This document shows positions 60,601-64,000 of a DNA stretch of 64,000 nt, one piece after another. The stretch is from Pseudomonas farsensis (GTDB lineage: Bacteria; Pseudomonadota; Gammaproteobacteria; Pseudomonadales; Pseudomonadaceae): assembly GCF_014268805.2 (NCBI RefSeq), contig NZ_JABWRF020000003.1, positions 648,501 to 712,500 of the forward strand, given 5' to 3'. The position numbers were made by a program, and so were the translations under genes. A model generated the notes under the pieces. That model saw only the letters and a program-made list of their open reading frames with translations, ran no database searches and was not told the DNA's origin. The number at the start of each line of letters is the position of its first letter. Within the stretch, counting starts at the first letter, position 1.

Positions 60601-61629
60601 ATGATCGTTCGTCCTGTACGCAGCAGCGATTTACCCGCGCTGATCGAGCTTGCCCGCAGCACTGGCACCACCGGGCTGACCACGCTGCCGGCCAACGAAG
60701 AGCGCCTGGCGCGCCGGGTTGGCTGGGCGGAAAAAAGCTTTCGTGGCGAAGCCGAGCGCGGCGACACCGACTACCTGTTCGTGCTGGAAAACGACGAAGG
60801 CCTGGTGGTAGGCATCAGCGCCATTGCCGGCGCCGTCGGGCTGCGTGAGCCCTGGTACAACTACCGGGTTGGCCTGACCGTCAGCGCCTCCCAGGAGCTG
60901 AACATCTACCGGGAAATCCCCACCCTGTTCCTGGCCAACGACCTGACCGGCAACTCCGAGCTGTGTTCGTTGTTCCTGCGCAGTGACTACCGCAGCGGGC
61001 GCAACGGCCACTTGCTGTCCAAGTCGCGCATGCTGTTCATTGCCGAGTTCCCCGACCTGTTCGGCAAGAAGATCATCGCCGAAATGCGCGGCATGTCCGA
61101 TGAAGCCGGGCGCTCGCCGTTCTGGGAGAGCCTGGGCCGGCATTTCTTCAAGATGGAGTTCAGCCAGGCGGATTACCTGACCGGCGTTGGTAACAAGTCG
61201 TTCATCGCCGAGCTGATGCCCAAGTTCCCGCTCTACACCTGCTTCCTGTCCGAGGCGGCGCGCAGCGTGATCGGCCAGGTGCACACCGACACGGAGCCGG
61301 CGCTGGCGATGCTCAAGCGCGAAGGCTTCAACTACCAAGGCTACGTCGACATCTTCGACGCAGGCCCGGCCATCGAGTGCGCAACCACCAGCATTCGCGC
61401 GGTGCGCGAGAGCGAAACCTTGGTGCTGGCCGTGGGCACGCCGGGCGATGACGCCACCCCGTACATCATTCACAACCGCAAGCGCGAAGACTGCCGTATC
61501 ACTGCCGCGCCCGCACGCCTGGCGGCCGGCACCCTGGTGGTCGACCCGCAGACCGCCAAGCGCCTGCGCCTGGGCGCTGGTGACAATGTGCGCGCAGTGC
61601 CGCTGTCCGCCGCTCGGGAGGCCAAGTAA
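60601..61629 (+). CDS. aruG: arginine N-succinyltransferase subunit beta
   Basis: This 342-residue partner of AruF starts at ATG 60601 (MIVRPVRSSDLPALIELARSTGTTGLTTLP) after an AAGGAG site. IYREIPTLFLANDLTGNSELCSLFLR and YVDIFDAGPAIECATTSIR are the matching landmarks to the alpha subunit. Enteric bacteria have a single AstA; the two-subunit form is characteristic of Pseudomonas. Its TAA stop is immediately followed by the astD start codon. Confidence 0.96.
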   Translation: MIVRPVRSSDLPALIELARSTGTTGLTTLPANEERLARRVGWAEKSFRGEAERGDTDYLFVLENDEGLVVGISAIAGAVGLREPWYNYRVGLTVSASQELNIYREIPTLFLANDLTGNSELCSLFLRSDYRSGRNGHLLSKSRMLFIAEFPDLFGKKIIAEMRGMSDEAGRSPFWESLGRHFFKMEFSQADYLTGVGNKSFIAELMPKFPLYTCFLSEAARSVIGQVHTDTEPALAMLKREGFNYQGYVDIFDAGPAIECATTSIRAVRESETLVLAVGTPGDDATPYIIHNRKREDCRITAAPARLAAGTLVVDPQTAKRLRLGAGDNVRAVPLSAAREAK

Positions 61630-63093
61630 ATGACCACGCATTTTATCGCCGGCCAGTGGCTCGCCGGGCAGGGCGAGGCCTTGCAATCGCTCAACCCGGT
61701 CACCCAGACAGTGGTCTGGGCCGGGCAGGGCGCTGATGCCGCCCAGGTCGATGCCGCCGTGCAGGCGGCGCGCAAGGCGTTCCCAGGTTGGGCGCTACTT
61801 GGCCTGGATGCGCGTATCAGCGTGCTGGAAGCCTTCGCTGACAAGCTCAAGGCGCGCGCTGACGAGCTTGCTCGCTGCATCGGTGAAGAAACCGGCAAGC
61901 CACTGTGGGAATCGGCCACAGAAGTGACCAGCATGGTCAACAAAGTGGCGATTTCAGTACAGAGCTACCGCGAGCGCACCGGTGAAAAAAGCGCCCCGCT
62001 GGGCGATGCCAATGCCGTGCTGCGCCACAAGCCGCATGGCGTGGTTGCGGTGTTTGGCCCTTACAACTTCCCAGGGCACCTGCCCAACGGGCATATCGTG
62101 CCGGCGCTGCTGGCCGGTAACTGCGTGGTGTTCAAGCCCAGTGAACTCACGCCCAAGGTCGCCGAGCTGACCGTGCAGTGCTGGGTTGAGGCCGGATTGC
62201 CCGACGGGGTGCTCAACCTGGTGCAGGGTGCGCGCGAAACCGGCGTGGCACTGGCGGCCAATGCCGGTATCGATGGCCTGTTCTTCACCGGCTCCAGCCG
62301 AACCGGCAACCTGTTGCACCAACAGTTCGCCGGGCGCCCGGACAAGATCCTTGCCTTGGAGATGGGCGGCAACAACCCGCTGGTGGTCGATGAGGTCAAG
62401 GACCTGGACGCTGCGGTGTACACCATCATCCAGTCGGCCTTCATTTCGGCAGGCCAGCGCTGCACCTGCGCCCGCCGCCTGCTGGTGCCTGAAGGTGCCT
62501 GGGGCGATGCGCTGCTGGCGCGCCTGGTAGAGGTCAGCCGCAGCATCAGCGTGGGGGCCTTCGACCAGCAACCAGCGCCGTTCATGGGCTCGGTCATCTC
62601 GTTGCAGGCCGCGCAGGCATTGCTGGCGGCGCAGGCCGACTTGCTGGGCAAGGGCGCCCTGGCGCTGCTTGCGATGACCCAACCGCAACCGGGCGCTGCG
62701 CTGCTGACCCCCGGGATTATTGATGTAAGTGCGGTGGCCGAGCGCGTCGACGAAGAGTTCTTTGGCCCGCTGCTGCAAGTGGTGCGTTACGCCAACTTCG
62801 AGGCGGCCATCGATGAAGCCAACAACACCCAGTACGGCCTGGCCGCCGGACTGCTGTCGGACTCCCATGCCCGCTACCAGCACTTCTGGCTGCGCAGCCG
62901 CGCCGGCATCGTCAACTGGAACAAGCAGCTGACTGGCGCTGCCAGCAGCGCGCCCTTTGGCGGGGTGGGTGCCAGCGGCAACCACCGCGCCAGCGCTTAC
63001 TACGCGGCTGACTATTGCGCCTACCCCGTGGCATCGCTGGAGACCGCCAGCCTTGCATTGCCGGCGGCCCTGACGCCGGGCGTCACCCTATAA
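61630..63093 (+). CDS. astD: succinylglutamate-semialdehyde dehydrogenase
   Basis: This NAD-dependent aldehyde dehydrogenase has 487 residues and oxidises N-succinylglutamate 5-semialdehyde to N-succinylglutamate. The catalytic Cys278 lies in SAGQRCTCARRLLV and the general-base Glu is in ALEMGGNNPLVV. FGPYNFPGHLPNGHIVPALLAGN and FFTGSSRTGNLLH bind cofactor. The ATG directly abuts the aruG stop. It is also called aruD in P. aeruginosa. Confidence 0.96.
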   Translation: MTTHFIAGQWLAGQGEALQSLNPVTQTVVWAGQGADAAQVDAAVQAARKAFPGWALLGLDARISVLEAFADKLKARADELARCIGEETGKPLWESATEVTSMVNKVAISVQSYRERTGEKSAPLGDANAVLRHKPHGVVAVFGPYNFPGHLPNGHIVPALLAGNCVVFKPSELTPKVAELTVQCWVEAGLPDGVLNLVQGARETGVALAANAGIDGLFFTGSSRTGNLLHQQFAGRPDKILALEMGGNNPLVVDEVKDLDAAVYTIIQSAFISAGQRCTCARRLLVPEGAWGDALLARLVEVSRSISVGAFDQQPAPFMGSVISLQAAQALLAAQADLLGKGALALLAMTQPQPGAALLTPGIIDVSAVAERVDEEFFGPLLQVVRYANFEAAIDEANNTQYGLAAGLLSDSHARYQHFWLRSRAGIVNWNKQLTGAASSAPFGGVGASGNHRASAYYAADYCAYPVASLETASLALPAALTPGVTL

Positions 63094-63116
63094 CAACAGG
63101 TCTCGGAGCCTAGCCG

Positions 63117-64000
63117 ATGAAATCCTACGAAGTGAATTTTGATGGCCTGGTGGGGCCAACCCACAACTACGGCGGCCTGTCGTACGGCAACGTGGCCTCG
63201 CAAAGCAACAGCCAGCAAGGTTCGAACCCCCGTGAAGCGGCGCGCCAGGGCCTGGCAAAAATGAAGGCGCTGATGGGCATGGGCTTTGTCCAGGGCGTGC
63301 TCGCGCCGCAGGAGCGCCCGGACGTCGCCGCTTTGCGCCGCCTGGGCTTTACCGGCAGTGACGCCGAGGTGATCCGCCGCGCCGCCAAGGAAGACATGCC
63401 GCTGTTGGTGGCCAGTTGCTCGGCATCGAGCATGTGGGTGGCCAACGCGGCCACCGTCAGCCCCAGCGCCGACACCGCAGATGGCCGCGTGCATTTCACC
63501 GCCGCCAACCTCAACTGCAAATACCACCGCAGCATCGAGCACCCGACCACCAGCCGCGTGCTCGGCGCCATGTTCAACGACGACAAGGTCTTCGCCCACC
63601 ACCCGGCGTTGCCGGCCGTTGCGCAGTTCGGTGATGAAGGCGCGGCCAACCACACGCGTTTTTGCCGCAGCTATGGCGAGGCCGGTGTCGAGTTCTTTGT
63701 CTATGGCCGCAGCGCGTTCGACGCCCGTTACCCGGCGCCGCAGAAATACCCGGCGCGCCAGACCCTGGAAGCCTCGCAGGCCGTTGCCCGGCTGCATGGC
63801 TTGAGTGAGGGCGGGGTCGTCTACGCTCAGCAGAACCCTGCGGTGATCGACCAGGGTGTGTTCCACAACGACGTGATTGCGGTGGGTAACGGCGAGGTGC
63901 TGTTCTACCACGAGGATGCCTTCCTCGACACCGACGCGGTGCTTGCGCAACTGCAAGCTAAACTGGCCAGCAAGGGCGGTAACTTCCAGGCCATCTGCGT
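63117..64000 (+). CDS. astB: N-succinylarginine dihydrolase, 3' partial
   Basis: The gene starts at ATG 63117 (MKSYEVNFDGLVGPTHNYGG) and is open to the end of the window, covering 294 codons of about 445. It hydrolyses N-succinylarginine to N-succinylornithine, ammonia and CO2. GPTHNYGGLSYGN, NAATVSPSADTADGRVHFTAANL and FGDEGAANHTR are typical; the active-site Glu174 falls exactly in FGDEGAAN and the conserved His is at residue 250 (VFHNDVIAVGNG). The catalytic Cys lies beyond the window. It follows astD by 23 bases. Confidence 0.95.
   Translation, partial: MKSYEVNFDGLVGPTHNYGGLSYGNVASQSNSQQGSNPREAARQGLAKMKALMGMGFVQGVLAPQERPDVAALRRLGFTGSDAEVIRRAAKEDMPLLVASCSASSMWVANAATVSPSADTADGRVHFTAANLNCKYHRSIEHPTTSRVLGAMFNDDKVFAHHPALPAVAQFGDEGAANHTRFCRSYGEAGVEFFVYGRSAFDARYPAPQKYPARQTLEASQAVARLHGLSEGGVVYAQQNPAVIDQGVFHNDVIAVGNGEVLFYHEDAFLDTDAVLAQLQAKLASKGGNFQAIC

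Overview
The window is a chromosomal segment from a fluorescent pseudomonad, most likely of the Pseudomonas putida group. This rests on four things: a high-GC coding style, paired REP elements of the P. putida type in many gaps, the phhA/phhB/phhR phenylalanine catabolic locus, and the aot-argR-aru arginine locus next to acsA. I recognised genes from family motifs and memory of Pseudomonas gene order; no search was run.

Layout. 1-551: the 3' end of a DTW-domain protein. 769-10303: a tightly overlapping O-polysaccharide operon with a GT2 glycosyltransferase, rmlB-rmlD-rmlA-rmlC (dTDP-L-rhamnose synthesis), a Wzm/Wzt-type ABC exporter and a 967-residue protein fusing a methyltransferase, a coiled coil, a WbsX-like domain and an RgpF-like domain. 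10312-21046: a complete type I secretion adhesin system, with TolC, ABC transporter and adaptor on the minus strand, divergent from a 1771-residue adhesin that carries a LapA-like retention module and a candidate LapG cleavage site. 21221-26926: DUF454 and YecA-family genes, recQ, a marR-selT/W/H pair, a DMT transporter, the deletion scar of a metallophosphoesterase gene behind a Pho box, and a DUF962 gene. 27083-30255: an AraC regulator, trkH and a nitroreductase. 30737-33829: a Cpx-like envelope-stress operon. 33937-39335: yciI, yciB, an RNase AM-type PHP gene, yciO, scpA, scpB and rluB. 39955-48700: an AroP-like permease, a LysR regulator, ydiJ, an MFS transporter and phhB/phhA, with phhR divergent (48955-50514). 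50590-53214: a DUF2790 gene and acsA. 53710-64000: aotJQMP-argR followed by aruC-aruF-aruG-astD-astB, the last running off the window.

How the genes work together. The rml genes supply activated rhamnose, the glycosyltransferases use it, and Wzm/Wzt exports the finished chain; Wzt has a carbohydrate-binding tail and the fused methyltransferase may cap the chain. AroP, PhhA/B and PhhR form an aromatic amino acid uptake and catabolism group. AotJQMP imports arginine/ornithine, ArgR senses arginine, and the AST enzymes (AruC, F, G, AstD, AstB) convert arginine to glutamate and succinate. AcsA feeds acetate into central metabolism.

Regulatory signals seen by eye include two TyrR/PhhR-type boxes between phhA and phhR, ArgR-type half-sites before aotJ and aruC, Hfq/Crc-type A-rich motifs before acsA, phhA and an aromatic-rich small ORF upstream of aroP, a CpxR-like box before the cpxP-like gene, and a three-unit Pho box that now drives only a gene remnant. 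I see no tRNA, rRNA, intact insertion sequence, prophage or CRISPR array.
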